This document shows positions 16,852 to 26,017 of a stretch of 64,000 bases of DNA, one piece after another (the stretch's first letter is position 1; each line of letters opens with the position of its first letter). The DNA comes from DSVZ01 sp964568145 (GTDB lineage Bacteria; Verrucomicrobiota; Verrucomicrobiia; Limisphaerales; J093), in NCBI GenBank assembly GCA_964568145.1, contig CAZMOZ010000012.1:1-64000 (forward strand), written 5' to 3'. The notes beneath the pieces were generated by a model, which ran no database searches, had not been told where the DNA came from, and worked only from the letters and a program-made list of their open reading frames with translations. Position numbers and translations under genes: made by a program.

Positions 16852-19071
16852 TCATGCCGTCGCCTCCGGAGCTGCCGGAGGCCGGAGGGCTGGATCGGTG
16901 GGGTGCTGACCCACCGCGCCGTGGTAATGCGTCCGGCGCACAAACTCCAGCCGCGCGCGTCGTGCGTCGTGGCCGCCGGCTGCCGCCGCCTCCGCCCGCA
17001 GCGCGTACTCGCCGTCCGGCAGGGCAAACCGCAGCGTGAACGTGCCGTCGGGCCGCAGCGCCACGGGCAGGTCGTCCACTGTCACCGTCGCGTCCGGCTC
17101 GGTCGCGCCGTACACGATCAACTCGGCGTTGATGTTGAACCAGAACCCCCGCCGGGCTTCGCCCGCCGGCCGCGCCAACGCGGCGCTGGAAGGCGCTTCG
17201 GCTGCTTCCGGAGCCGGCCCAAAACCCTCGGCGGGCGAACTCGGAACTGCCGGCACTCCGGGGCCGGGCCGAACGGGAATCCGGCCCAAGCCCGCCAACT
17301 CAAGCGAACTCAACCCCGGCCCGAAGCTGAACGCCTCGACCAGCGTCGCCATTTCGCTGGCTTGGGCCGGCGTCCAGGGCGGACCTGCCACGCGCGCCAA
17401 TCGCGGCGCCAGCGCCGTCGCGGAAAGGGTTGGCTCCACCAGCGGAGGCCGGAATGCCGGGGGAGCCGGAACGACGCCGGGTTCCAGTCCGGGTGCGGCG
17501 GGCGGCGCGGCTTCCGGGAATGCAGCCGCTGCCGGTGCGGGCGGTGGGGGCTGTGCTGGTGGTAATGCCGCCGGCGGTGGTTCTGGCCGGGGAGCCGCAG
17601 CCACCAGAGCCACCAGCGCCGTTGGCGGAGCTGCGGGGACGGCGGGCGGTGCAACCGGCACCTGTGCTGGCGTCTGCGCCGGCGCAGGCTCGGGCCACGC
17701 CGCCTCGCGCCTGGCCAGCCCGGGTTCGGGGGCCGTCGGCGGAACTGCGAAAACCGGAGCCGCCGCAGGCTCCGGCGGCAGCGTCAGCATCACGAATTCC
17801 GGCTCGCGCGCTTCCGCGCTCACCAGCGCCGGCGTGTGCGCCGGTACCGACCGCGCCAGCACCTGCCACGCGCCGGCCGGATCGGTGAAGCCGATTTCCG
17901 CCACGAACCACTGGCCGGCGCCTTCGGCCGGCACGAACACCGATCGCGCGGACCGCGCCAGCGTGACTTCCCGGAACGGACCCGCCGGTTCCCGGCCCGC
18001 GTACACGCGCAGCGCCAGACTTTCGCCCGCCGCCGCCGCTTGGGCGGGGGTCAGATCCCAGGTCGCGTGCAACGTGTGCAGATCGCGCGCCGCCAGCCAC
18101 AGCCGGCCCAGACCGTAATCCTGTTCCCAGTCCAGCAGGTCTTCCGACGCGGGCAGCGCCGGCTCAATGACCATCGGAGGCAGGGCAAATTTCCGGCCCG
18201 GCCCGGTGACCGGCGAAACGGGCTCCGGATCGCCTTCCAACAAAATCGGTGGGATACGCGGAGCTTCGCCCGCGGCCGCTGCAAGCGGAGTGGACGGGGG
18301 CTGTGGGGCGACCTCCTTGGCTGGCGACGGCGCGGCGATGGCTTCCGCTGGAGCCGGCGGGGCAGGGGAGGGTTGTCGCTCCGGCTCGCGTGCGGCCAGC
18401 CGCGCGGGTGCCCGTTTCTTCACCGCCGGCCTGGCGGCTGGCGCGGGTTTCTTAACCGGCGCGGCCTTCGCTTTTTTCGTCGCCGGCGGCGCTGGTCTGG
18501 CGGTTGTTTTCGGCTGCGCACTCACCCGCTTGCGGGCTGCGGATTTGGGTGCGGCTCGCTGGAGCGAAGGTGGAGCGAGCCCGGCCGCGCTGGCTGGAGT
18601 CGGCGCCGGTTGAGCCGGCTTTTTCCGCGCGGGCACTCGCGCAGGAGCGTCGGGCACGGGCGGTGGAGCGGCAGGCTGGGCCGGCGGAACTGCGGCGGCT
18701 GGCCGGGCGCGCCGCGCCGCGCCGCCACCCGGTTTGCCTGAAGCGCCCGCCGCTGCGGCAGTTTCGACTGGCGCGGGCGTCCGTCGGCGGGATTTGGGCG
18801 AGGGTGCCGCGGTGAGCTGCGGCTGCTCCGAAGTAGTCGCGGCTGCCGCAGTTATGCGCGGCGCTGCACGCCAGCTGGATTTCGCGCTGCTGACCGCCTT
18901 GGCGGCGACAGCTTTTGAAGCAGCACGTGTCCGGGCGGGCGCTGGCTTCGGCGCGACGGGCTTTGGCGCCGCAGCCTTGGCGCGGCTGGCCGAAGGAGGG
19001 CGCGCCGGGCTGGCCCTTGGGGCCGTTTCAGGTTTGGCGGTGGCGGCGGACTGGGTGGTTCGCCGCTTCAT
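16852..19071 (-). CDS. DUF4912 protein with long Ala/Pro/Lys-rich region
   Basis: This 739-residue protein starts MKRRTTQSAATAKP and runs for about 250 residues as Lys/Ala/Pro-rich, histone-H1-like sequence, probably disordered and basic. A DUF4912 domain follows at about residues 310-440, with the hallmark YGLGRLWLAARDLHTLHATWDL and WFVAEIGF. A second low-complexity Pro/Ala linker leads to a C-terminal beta-sandwich-like segment with GATEPDATVTVDDLPVALRPDGTF in two pieces and ALPDGEYALRAEA. It sits directly upstream of the GH57 gene. Function of DUF4912 is unknown; a glycogen- or nucleic-acid-associated scaffold is only a guess. Confidence 0.8.
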   Translation of the reverse strand: MKRRTTQSAATAKPETAPRASPARPPSASRAKAAAPKPVAPKPAPARTRAASKAVAAKAVSSAKSSWRAAPRITAAAATTSEQPQLTAAPSPKSRRRTPAPVETAAAAGASGKPGGGAARRARPAAAVPPAQPAAPPPVPDAPARVPARKKPAQPAPTPASAAGLAPPSLQRAAPKSAARKRVSAQPKTTARPAPPATKKAKAAPVKKPAPAARPAVKKRAPARLAAREPERQPSPAPPAPAEAIAAPSPAKEVAPQPPSTPLAAAAGEAPRIPPILLEGDPEPVSPVTGPGRKFALPPMVIEPALPASEDLLDWEQDYGLGRLWLAARDLHTLHATWDLTPAQAAAAGESLALRVYAGREPAGPFREVTLARSARSVFVPAEGAGQWFVAEIGFTDPAGAWQVLARSVPAHTPALVSAEAREPEFVMLTLPPEPAAAPVFAVPPTAPEPGLARREAAWPEPAPAQTPAQVPVAPPAVPAAPPTALVALVAAAPRPEPPPAALPPAQPPPPAPAAAAFPEAAPPAAPGLEPGVVPAPPAFRPPLVEPTLSATALAPRLARVAGPPWTPAQASEMATLVEAFSFGPGLSSLELAGLGRIPVRPGPGVPAVPSSPAEGFGPAPEAAEAPSSAALARPAGEARRGFWFNINAELIVYGATEPDATVTVDDLPVALRPDGTFTLRFALPDGEYALRAEAAAAGGHDARRARLEFVRRTHYHGAVGQHPTDPALRPPAAPEATA

Positions 19072-19831
19072 GATGGCAGTTGGATGGGTTTCAGCATCCT
19101 GCGCTGCGCGAAACAATAGGTAGTGGCTCACGACCGGCGCAACGGAAATTCCCGGCTGCGCAAGGCGGGTCGGAGAATCTGGCCGTTCCCGGCAGCCACT
19201 TGCCGCCGGACCGCGGACCAGGAACTTTCATCTCAACCGGAACGATGCGATTGGACTGAGGAGCGCACCCGTCTCGGGATGCCGTGACGGGCGTCTCGCC
19301 CGCCACCTCCGGCCTGGTGGGTTTGGAGCCCGTCCGGTGCGGTTTGAGCGCGGAGAGCCGACCGGCGCGGGCGCCGGACTGGACCCGGCAACCTCGCCTG
19401 GGCCGTGCCGCGGGCGATCCGCCCGCGGAACACGGTGAGAAAGCCTAAACTCAGAAACTCAGAAAGGGGTAGTGGGCGGAGACTTGGCATCGGGTAGCCG
19501 GCCCGTGGTTCAGAGGCCGGATCCGTCGCCCCTCAGCGAGGGGCGACCTACCTGGGACTGTGCCGCGGGCGACCCGCCCGCGATCCGCATTGCGCAATTG
19601 GCCAAGGCTCGACGCAGTCTCGCGCCACCAGCGGGTCGAAGGTCGAAAGTCGAAAGTCGAAGGCCAGAACAACGAACCAAGAACCAAGAACAAAGAGCCA
19701 AAATAGCGGGCTCGACGCAGTCTCGCCCTACCCCGCCCAGCCCGGGTCGCCGCATGAAACTGAGATGCGCCTTGGCGCCACAGCCTGTGCGCTGGATTGA
19801 CGCGCGCCCCGTACTTGACGAACGTCGCGCC
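19072..19831. repeat. Repeat-rich divergent intergenic region
   Basis: There are 760 bases between divergent genes with no gene seen. It holds a GC hairpin tract (GCGGGCG-ATC-CGCCCGC near 19410-19428 and a similar one near 19566-19582). A CTCAGAAACTCAGAAAG tract lies at 19450, repeated near 21141. The REP-like double hairpin is at 19498-19547. Two copies of the GGCTCGACGCAGTCTCGC element (19606 and 19708) flank a heptad tract of GTCGAAG/GTCGAAA units and CCAAGAACCAAGAAC text. This is the fullest copy of the composite repeat. Confidence 0.65.
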
Positions 19832-21103
19832 ATGAACATCCCCATTACCCGCCGTGAGTTTCTGCGTCGCAGCACCCTGGCCGGCGCGGCCGGTGCCGCG
19901 TTTTCGCTGGGTGTCTTGGGCGCCACAGATCGTGTTCGCCTCGGCTTCATGGGCATGAACGGCCGCGGGAGCGACCTGGCCCGGTCGTTTGCGAAGTTTG
20001 CCGACGTTGAAATTGCTTACGTCTGCGACGTGGACGAACGCGCCATTGCCAAAGGCCGGCAGTCCGCCGCAGCCGACCGGCCCGCGCCGCGCGCGGTGCG
20101 GGACTTCCGACGCATCCTCGACGACCCGGCGGTGGACGCGCTGGTCATCGCCGCGCCAGACCATTGGCACGCGCCGGCGGCGATCCTCGCCTGCGCGGCC
20201 GGCAAGCATGTTTATGTCGAAAAGCCGGCCAGCCACAACGCCCGCGAGGGCGAACTGGCTGTGGCTGCGGCGCGCAAGTTCAACCGCGTGGTGCAGGTGG
20301 GCACGCAGCGGCGCTCCATGCCGCAGATCATCGAGGCGATGCAGAAGGTCCGCGACGGCGCCATCGGCCGGGTGCTGTTCGCGCGCGGCTGGTACACGAA
20401 CACGCGCGGCTCGATCGGCCGCGGCCGGCCCGCGCCGGTGCCGGCGTGGCTGGACTGGGAACTCTGGCAGGGCCCCGCGCCAGAGCGGCCGTTCCTCGAC
20501 AACATCGTTCATTACAACTGGCACTGGTTCTGGCATTGGGGCACCGGCGAACTGGGCAACAATGGCATTCACGCGCTCGATCTGTGCCGCTGGGGCCTGG
20601 GTGTGGATTACCCGCGCCGCGTCACCTCCGGCGGCGGGCGGTACCACTTCGACGACGACCAGGAAACGCCGGACACGCACGTGGTGACCTTCGATTTCGG
20701 CGACAAGGCGATTGCCTGGGAAGGCCGGAGCTGCCAGCGCCACGGCTACGAAGGCTCGATGTTCGGGGCGGCGTTTTACGGTGAGAAAGGCACGCTGGTG
20801 ACCGACGGCGCCAGCTACACCCTCTTCGACGCCGACGACAAACCGGGGGCCAAGGTCGGCGGCTCAGGCAGCGACGAACCGCATCTGCGGAACTTCCTCG
20901 ACTGCGTGCGCAGCGGCGCGCGCCCGACCGCAGATATCGAGGAAGGGCACAAAAGCACGCTGCTCTGCCACGTGGGCAACATCGCCTGGCGGGTGGGACG
21001 CACGTTGAATTGCGATCCCGAGACGGGGCGCATCAAAGGCGACCGCAGCGCGGCGCGGCTGTGGTCACGCGAATATCGCCTCGGCTGGGAGCCGAAGGTC
21101 TGA
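19832..21103 (+). CDS. Tat-exported Gfo/Idh/MocA family oxidoreductase
   Basis: This 423-residue paralogue begins MNIPITRREFLRRSTLAGAA (twin-arginine signal). It continues with a Rossmann domain (VRLGFMGMNGRGSDLA), APDHWHAPAAILACAAGKHVYVEKPA in parts (EKP lysine), VVQVGTQRRSMPQI, WHWGTGELGNNGIHALDL and the end LWSREYRLGWEPKV. ATG 19832 gives the correct signal peptide; reading upstream runs into repeat sequence. The nucleotide-binding fold and export signal are clear, the substrate is not. It is monocistronic, followed by convergent folC. Confidence 0.88.
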   Translation: MNIPITRREFLRRSTLAGAAGAAFSLGVLGATDRVRLGFMGMNGRGSDLARSFAKFADVEIAYVCDVDERAIAKGRQSAAADRPAPRAVRDFRRILDDPAVDALVIAAPDHWHAPAAILACAAGKHVYVEKPASHNAREGELAVAAARKFNRVVQVGTQRRSMPQIIEAMQKVRDGAIGRVLFARGWYTNTRGSIGRGRPAPVPAWLDWELWQGPAPERPFLDNIVHYNWHWFWHWGTGELGNNGIHALDLCRWGLGVDYPRRVTSGGGRYHFDDDQETPDTHVVTFDFGDKAIAWEGRSCQRHGYEGSMFGAAFYGEKGTLVTDGASYTLFDADDKPGAKVGGSGSDEPHLRNFLDCVRSGARPTADIEEGHKSTLLCHVGNIAWRVGRTLNCDPETGRIKGDRSAARLWSREYRLGWEPKV

Positions 21104-21207
21104 CGGGCGGCGTCCGGGCGAACGAGGTAAACCGGCCGAACTCAGAAACTCAGAAGACGGATGCCAGATAGCGGATGCCAGACATGCCGGATACTGGCTT
21201 CTGACTT

Positions 21208-22539
21208 CTAGCTTCTAACTTCCAGTTCCTCACTTCTCGCTCCCGGTTTCCCGCCGCCCGCCGGCACGGCCTGCCATTCATTCAACGCGCGTTCGTCCGC
21301 GCCGTTGATCGGGCCGCCCAGAAGCGTCAGCGCCTCGCCCGCCAGATAGAGCGAGCCGGTGATCAGCCGGAACGGCTCGTCGGCGGTGAGCCGGAGCGCC
21401 TCGGCCAGCGAATGGCACACGGTCAGCCGCACGCCCGGATGGCCGGTGGCGCAGGCTCCGACCAGTTCCTCGGGCGTGGCGCTGCGTTGGCTGGACACCG
21501 GCACGAGCAGGATGGACCGGGCCAGCGGGGCGAGAATGCGGCACATGGAAGGCCAGTCCTTGTCCCGCATCACGCCGAGGATCAATGCCGGTTGCCGGCT
21601 CGGGAAGTGATGTTGCAGCGCCGCCGCCAGCGCCTCCGTGCCGGCGGTGTTGTGCGCGCCGTCGAGCACGTCCAATTGCCCCCCGGGCCGCCGGATGACC
21701 TGGAACCGCCCCGGCCAGTGAACGGTCCGCAGCCCCTCGCACATCGTCGCCTCGCTCACCGGCAGGACTGTGGGCAGGCCCCGCGCCACGGCGAGCGCGA
21801 GCGCCGCGTTGAGACGCTGGTGGTCGCCGGGCAGGGGCAGGACGAGCGTGTCGAGCGGCGGCCGGCGCGTGTCCCGGGCCGTGACCTCCACCAGCGGCGC
21901 CTCGACCAGGGCGGCGGCCGCGCGGATGACCGCGAGGGCCTCCGACGCCTCCGCGGCGGTGAACACCGGCACGCCGGGCTTGATGATGCCGGCCTTCTCG
22001 GACGCGATCTTAGCCAGGGTGTCGCCCAGCCATTGCTGGTGATCGAGCGCGATGTTGGTGATGACGCTGGCCAGCGGGGTGACGATGTTGGTCGCGTCCA
22101 GCCGCCCGCCCATGCCGGTTTCCCAGACGACCAGATCGCAAGCCTGTTCGGCGAAGTGCCGCAGCGCCATTACGGTCACAACTTCAAAGAACGTCGGGAG
22201 ATGGTCGCGGGGGAAGTGTTCGAGATGCCCTCGCATTTCCTGGACCAGCCGGACCACGCCGTCCTCACTGATGAGCTGTCGGTTGATCTGGATGCGCTCG
22301 CGGAAGCTGATCAGGTGCGGCGAGGTGAACAGCCCGACCCGGCGGCCGGCAGCGCGGTGGATGCTTTCGAGCATGGCGCAGGTCGAGCCTTTGCCGTTCG
22401 TGCCGGCCACGTGGAGGAAGCGCAGCCGTTCCTGGGGACTGCCGGCCAGCGCGGCCAGGCGCCGGGTGTTCTCCAGGCCCAGCTTGGTGCCGTGGAGCTG
22501 GAGGTCGTACAGAAACCGGATGGCGTCGGAATAGGTCAT
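21208..22539 (-). CDS. folC: Bifunctional folylpolyglutamate synthase/dihydrofolate synthase
   Basis: This 443-residue Mur-ligase-family enzyme adds glutamate to dihydropteroate or tetrahydrofolate with ATP. It has the P-loop AGTNGKGST (residues 45-53), GLFTSPHLISFRERIQIN, the DLVVWETGMGGRLDATN stretch, ITNIALDHQQWLG with the metal-binding histidine, EKAGIIKPGVP and the C-terminal-domain motif DGAHNTAGTEAL. ATG 22539 is chosen because it starts MTYSDAIRFLYDLQ, the typical FolC N-terminus. The usual accD-folC pairing is not seen here. The C-terminus runs into a Gly/Arg tail. Confidence 0.93.
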   Translation of the reverse strand: MTYSDAIRFLYDLQLHGTKLGLENTRRLAALAGSPQERLRFLHVAGTNGKGSTCAMLESIHRAAGRRVGLFTSPHLISFRERIQINRQLISEDGVVRLVQEMRGHLEHFPRDHLPTFFEVVTVMALRHFAEQACDLVVWETGMGGRLDATNIVTPLASVITNIALDHQQWLGDTLAKIASEKAGIIKPGVPVFTAAEASEALAVIRAAAALVEAPLVEVTARDTRRPPLDTLVLPLPGDHQRLNAALALAVARGLPTVLPVSEATMCEGLRTVHWPGRFQVIRRPGGQLDVLDGAHNTAGTEALAAALQHHFPSRQPALILGVMRDKDWPSMCRILAPLARSILLVPVSSQRSATPEELVGACATGHPGVRLTVCHSLAEALRLTADEPFRLITGSLYLAGEALTLLGGPINGADERALNEWQAVPAGGGKPGARSEELEVRS

Positions 22540-22935
22540 CCTTCGGCCGGAATGGGTGCTGCGACGTTCAAACGGCGGAAAATGCCGCGCCCCCTCGGCG
22601 GATGTCAACCGGTGCGCGCGGACAGGCACCGTCGGGCACATCGCAATTGCTTGCCGGCAGCGGGGGCTGAAGTGGCCCAGGCGGCCTCGCCTGGGAACGC
22701 CAAGCGGGCGACCCGCCCGCGGGGATTGCTCTCTGCCGACCACAGCCCCGAAAGGCAGGGTTCGCCGGAGTCTCGCTCCACCAGTGGGTCGAAGGTCGAA
22801 AGGTGAAAGTCGGAGGCCAGAACAACGCACCAAGAACCAATAAAGCAGGGTTCGACGGAGTCTCGCCCCACCCCGTCAAGAACGGACCTGCACAAGAGTG
22901 AGATGCGCCCGGCACCGTCCCTTGTGCGGGGGCGT
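22540..22935. repeat. Intergenic composite repeat copy
   Basis: No gene is seen. Moving right, it holds the palindromes CCCAGGCG-GCCT-CGCCTGGG (22676-22695) and GCGGGCG-ACC-CGCCCGC (22704-22720). It then has GGTTCGCCGGAGTCTCGCTC (22758), a GGTCGAAGGTCGAAAGG tract, CCAAGAACCAATAAAG, and a second GGTTCGACGGAGTCTCGCCC (22848). The arrangement aligns with 51787-51906 on the opposite strand and 19389-19740. Confidence 0.65.
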
Positions 22936-24435
22936 TTAGACCGCCTGGACCTCGAGGATGCTATGGTCGCCCAGCACGGCCGATTCCGTCGGAACCGGAG
23001 GTGCTTCAAGGCCGGGTTTCAAACCGGCAAGGAGGCGCTCGATGACATCCGCCGCGCGGTAGGAGTCGCGTCCCGGGGGCAGGAAGCGGGCGATGTTGCG
23101 GACATCATTCCCGGCCGTGAGCAGCGCCAGTTCGGCGGGTTCGTCGGGGCGCTGTTGGGCCAGGCCCACTGTGGCCGGCAGACCGTTGCAGATGCATTTC
23201 CGCCCCACGGTGGCCGCGAGGGTACCGCCCTTGCGAACGTAATCTTCCACCGGCTCGGCGGGACAGCGGTAGCCCACCTCGCCGTTGTCCTTGCGGTAAG
23301 GATGGCGCAGATAGCCGAGATCGCAGATGCGGGGCCGGGCTTCGTACAACCCGGCGTGAGAGAGCGTGCCCTCCAGTTGCAGGACTTTGAAGGGGAAGCC
23401 GGTGGGCGAGGCCACCGGGTCGGTGAACACGCGGGCCTCCCCGATGCGGCTCAGGGCCAGGGTCGCCCGTTTGAAATCCGGGCGGATGCCGGACTCTTCG
23501 CAGAAGGCAAAAGCCGTGCCCACCTGGATGCCCGCCGCACCCAGGTCCAGCGCCTCTTGCAGCCGGCCGGGCTGGGCGTAGGACCCCGCCAGCCAGAACG
23601 GCAGGCCCAAGGCGCGGATTTTATCCAGTTCCGGCACGTCGCGGTCGCCGTAGAGCGGTTCACCTTCCGCGGTCAACTGAGGCGTCCCGCGCGGAGGCGC
23701 GTTGTGGCCGCCCGCCGTTTCGCCTTCCACCACAAACCCGTCCACCCGGCCGCTCGATTTCCGGGCGAGGGTCATGGCCAGTGTGGCCGAAGCGACGATG
23801 GCCAGGAACTTCGGGCGTTTCAGAAGGGGAGCCGTGCCGCAAAACGGTCCCGGCGCAAAGGTCGTCTCGAAGGCCTCCCCGGAGGTGGCGCCTGCGACAT
23901 CCACCCGCAACGAGGCGGCCTCGCCACACGCCAGGCGGTCGAGCACCCCGGGGATGGCGCGGGGAATCCCGGCGCCCATCAGGACGTAGTCCACCCCCGC
24001 AAGCATGGCGCCAAAGAGCGACGGGAGCGTGGGGAGTTGGATCTTCTCCAATAAGTTGACGCCCACCAGCCCCGCGTGCCGTTCCTTGGCCAGGAAGACC
24101 TCGACGAAGTTAGCCACCACCGTCAGCTCCGTGAAGGCGGGGCCGGGACGCAGCGTGGGCATGGGCGTGGCCTTAAACGCTGCGCCGGGTGACTTGCCCC
24201 TCGGAATGAAATACCTGCCGAGCACGCGGTCCGCCATTGCCGGAAACGGGAAATGAGCCAGCGCCCGGCGCAAATCGCCCTGCGGATCGCCCAACTGCAG
24301 GCGGCGCGCCAGCACGACTGCGAGCGCAGTGCCGGAGACGACCCCGAGCTGGCCGAGCATCGAGACGGCACGAGCCAGCGTCCAGCCGGACACCGCTACG
24401 CCCATCCCGCCCTGAATGATCAATGGGTGTGACAT
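22936..24435 (-). CDS. Nitronate monooxygenase-like FMN protein
   Basis: This 499-residue TIM-barrel protein of the 2-nitropropane dioxygenase/nitronate monooxygenase group starts HPLIIQGGMGVAVSGWTLA (FMN loop). It has HAGLVGVNLLEKIQLP, DYVLMGAGIPRAIPGVLD, GFVVEGETAGGHNAPP (a general-base histidine sits here in the family), FWLAGSYAQPGRLQEAL and GAAGIQVGTAFAFCEESG. The extra C-terminal part with RKCICNGLPATVGLAQQR makes it longer than classic 350-residue enzymes. Such long versions are common in Verrucomicrobiota and are usually annotated nitronate monooxygenase. True substrate unknown. It is divergent from the next gene. Confidence 0.8.
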   Translation of the reverse strand: MSHPLIIQGGMGVAVSGWTLARAVSMLGQLGVVSGTALAVVLARRLQLGDPQGDLRRALAHFPFPAMADRVLGRYFIPRGKSPGAAFKATPMPTLRPGPAFTELTVVANFVEVFLAKERHAGLVGVNLLEKIQLPTLPSLFGAMLAGVDYVLMGAGIPRAIPGVLDRLACGEAASLRVDVAGATSGEAFETTFAPGPFCGTAPLLKRPKFLAIVASATLAMTLARKSSGRVDGFVVEGETAGGHNAPPRGTPQLTAEGEPLYGDRDVPELDKIRALGLPFWLAGSYAQPGRLQEALDLGAAGIQVGTAFAFCEESGIRPDFKRATLALSRIGEARVFTDPVASPTGFPFKVLQLEGTLSHAGLYEARPRICDLGYLRHPYRKDNGEVGYRCPAEPVEDYVRKGGTLAATVGRKCICNGLPATVGLAQQRPDEPAELALLTAGNDVRNIARFLPPGRDSYRAADVIERLLAGLKPGLEAPPVPTESAVLGDHSILEVQAV

Positions 24436-24674
24436 GTTAGAACGACCGCCACTGCGATTTTCCGGACCGTTTGAAAGCCCCGCGGCAGGAAAGTCAGGAG
24501 CCGCCCGGCAGGTGGGTATGGGCACCCGGCAGGGAGTCCGTCGGAAACCGACGCGTGCTGGGAAGGTAAGCCCTGGCAGCCATTACGCAATCTTCGTGTG
24601 GGTGAAGTTCTCCGGGCATCCGGAACCCGCAAAGCCCTTGTCGGCTCCGGGGCGCGAGGCCAGAGTTTCCCGGC

Positions 24675-25934
24675 ATGAGCCTCCACCGGAAGCGAAGCAC
24701 GGGTTACAGCCGCTGGATCGCCGCGCCAGGTTGGCTCCTCGCGACGGGATTGGTCCTCGCGGAGAACTGGCCACAATGGCGCGGCCCGCGCGGCGACGGC
24801 ACCAGCCTGGAGACGAACCTGCCGGTTCATTGGAGCGCCACAGGCAACGTGGCCTGGAAGGTTGAACTGCCCGGCAGCGGCCACGCCTCGCCCATCATCT
24901 GGGGCGACCGCGTGTTCACCGTCACGGCGCTGGCGGACACCGAGGAGCGCGCGTTGCTGTGCTTGGACCGGAAGACCGGCCGCAAGCTGTGGCAACGGGC
25001 GGTGGTACAGGCGCCGTTCGAGCGCAAGCACGCGCTCAACAGCCACGCCTCAAGCACGCCCGCGACCGACGGCGAGCTGGTGTTCACCGCCTTCCTGGAT
25101 GTGCGCGACGTGGTCGTGTCCGCCCACGACTTCGAGGGCCGGCCGCGCTGGCAGGTGCGGCCGGGGACGTTCAGCAGCATGCACGGCTTCTGCAGTTCGC
25201 CGGTCGTGTTCGAGGACCGCGTCATTGTGAACTGCGACCACGACGGCGACGGCTACATCGTGGCGCTGGCGCGTCGCGACGGCCGGGAGTTGTGGCGTAT
25301 TGACCGGCCCAACAAGACCCGCAGCTATTGCGTGCCGACGATCTTCGAGGTCGGCGGCCGCACGCAGATGGTGCTCAGCGGCACGATGTGCGTGGCCAGC
25401 TACGACCCGCAGACCGGCCGGCAGCACTGGATCATTGACGGACCGACCGAGCAGTTCGTGGCCTCCATCGTGTTCAACCGGCGGGCCAGCCTGTTCTTCA
25501 TGACCGGCGGCTTCCCGGAGCACCACCTGCTGGCGATCCGGTCGGACGGCGAGGGCAACATCACGCGGAGCCACATCGCCTGGCGGCATAACCGCGCGTC
25601 GTACGTCAGCTACGTGCCCTCGCCCATCGCGGAAGGCGACTACTTCCTGGTGGTGTCGGACCCGGGCCATGCCTGCTGCTTAGCGGCTGCGACCGGCCGG
25701 CTGGTCTGGCAGGAGAAGCTCGGCGAGCACCACGCCTCGCTCGTGTCGGCGGCCGGGCTGGTGTACTTCCTGTCTGACGAGGGGGTGACCACCGTGGTCC
25801 GGCCTGGCCCGAAGTTCGAGGCAGTGGCGCGAAATGAAATCGGGGAAAAATGCTTCGCGTCGCCGGCGCTGAGCCAGGGTCAGATTTTCCTCCGGAGCGA
25901 CCTGCGCCTGTGGTGCGTCGGCGCGGACCGCTAG
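24675..25934 (+). CDS. Exported PQQ-like beta-propeller protein
   Basis: This 419-residue secreted protein has an N-terminal signal segment (WIAAPGWLLATGLVLAENW). Its repeats resemble PQQ-enzyme blades: WPQWRGPRGDGTS, VAWKVELPGSGHASPIIWGDRVF, LLCLDRKTGRKLWQR, GREL, and GRLVWQEKLGEHHASLV. This group (outer membrane protein assembly factor BamB-like) is common in Planctomycetota and Verrucomicrobiota. It lacks the catalytic and metal-binding features of true quinoprotein dehydrogenases, so an enzyme activity is not supported. A single gene between divergent and convergent neighbours. Confidence 0.85.
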   Translation: MSLHRKRSTGYSRWIAAPGWLLATGLVLAENWPQWRGPRGDGTSLETNLPVHWSATGNVAWKVELPGSGHASPIIWGDRVFTVTALADTEERALLCLDRKTGRKLWQRAVVQAPFERKHALNSHASSTPATDGELVFTAFLDVRDVVVSAHDFEGRPRWQVRPGTFSSMHGFCSSPVVFEDRVIVNCDHDGDGYIVALARRDGRELWRIDRPNKTRSYCVPTIFEVGGRTQMVLSGTMCVASYDPQTGRQHWIIDGPTEQFVASIVFNRRASLFFMTGGFPEHHLLAIRSDGEGNITRSHIAWRHNRASYVSYVPSPIAEGDYFLVVSDPGHACCLAAATGRLVWQEKLGEHHASLVSAAGLVYFLSDEGVTTVVRPGPKFEAVARNEIGEKCFASPALSQGQIFLRSDLRLWCVGADR

Positions 25935-26017
25935 GACTGCGCCGGATGCCTCCCGCCGGAAGCCGAAGTCCAGCCGGCAAGGTCGCCCGTGCCACTGCGA
26001 ACTCCGGTTCCGCGGGC

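Noticed and set aside
19620..19700. CRISPR-like tandem repeat near 19.6 kb
   Set aside because: The GTCGAAG/GTCGAAA units are 7 bp without unique spacers of constant length, and no cas gene is in the window.
22936..24435. PfaD-type enoyl reductase of polyunsaturated fatty acid synthesis
   Set aside because: The overall fold is similar, but no pfa genes are nearby and the sequence fits the general nitronate monooxygenase group as well.
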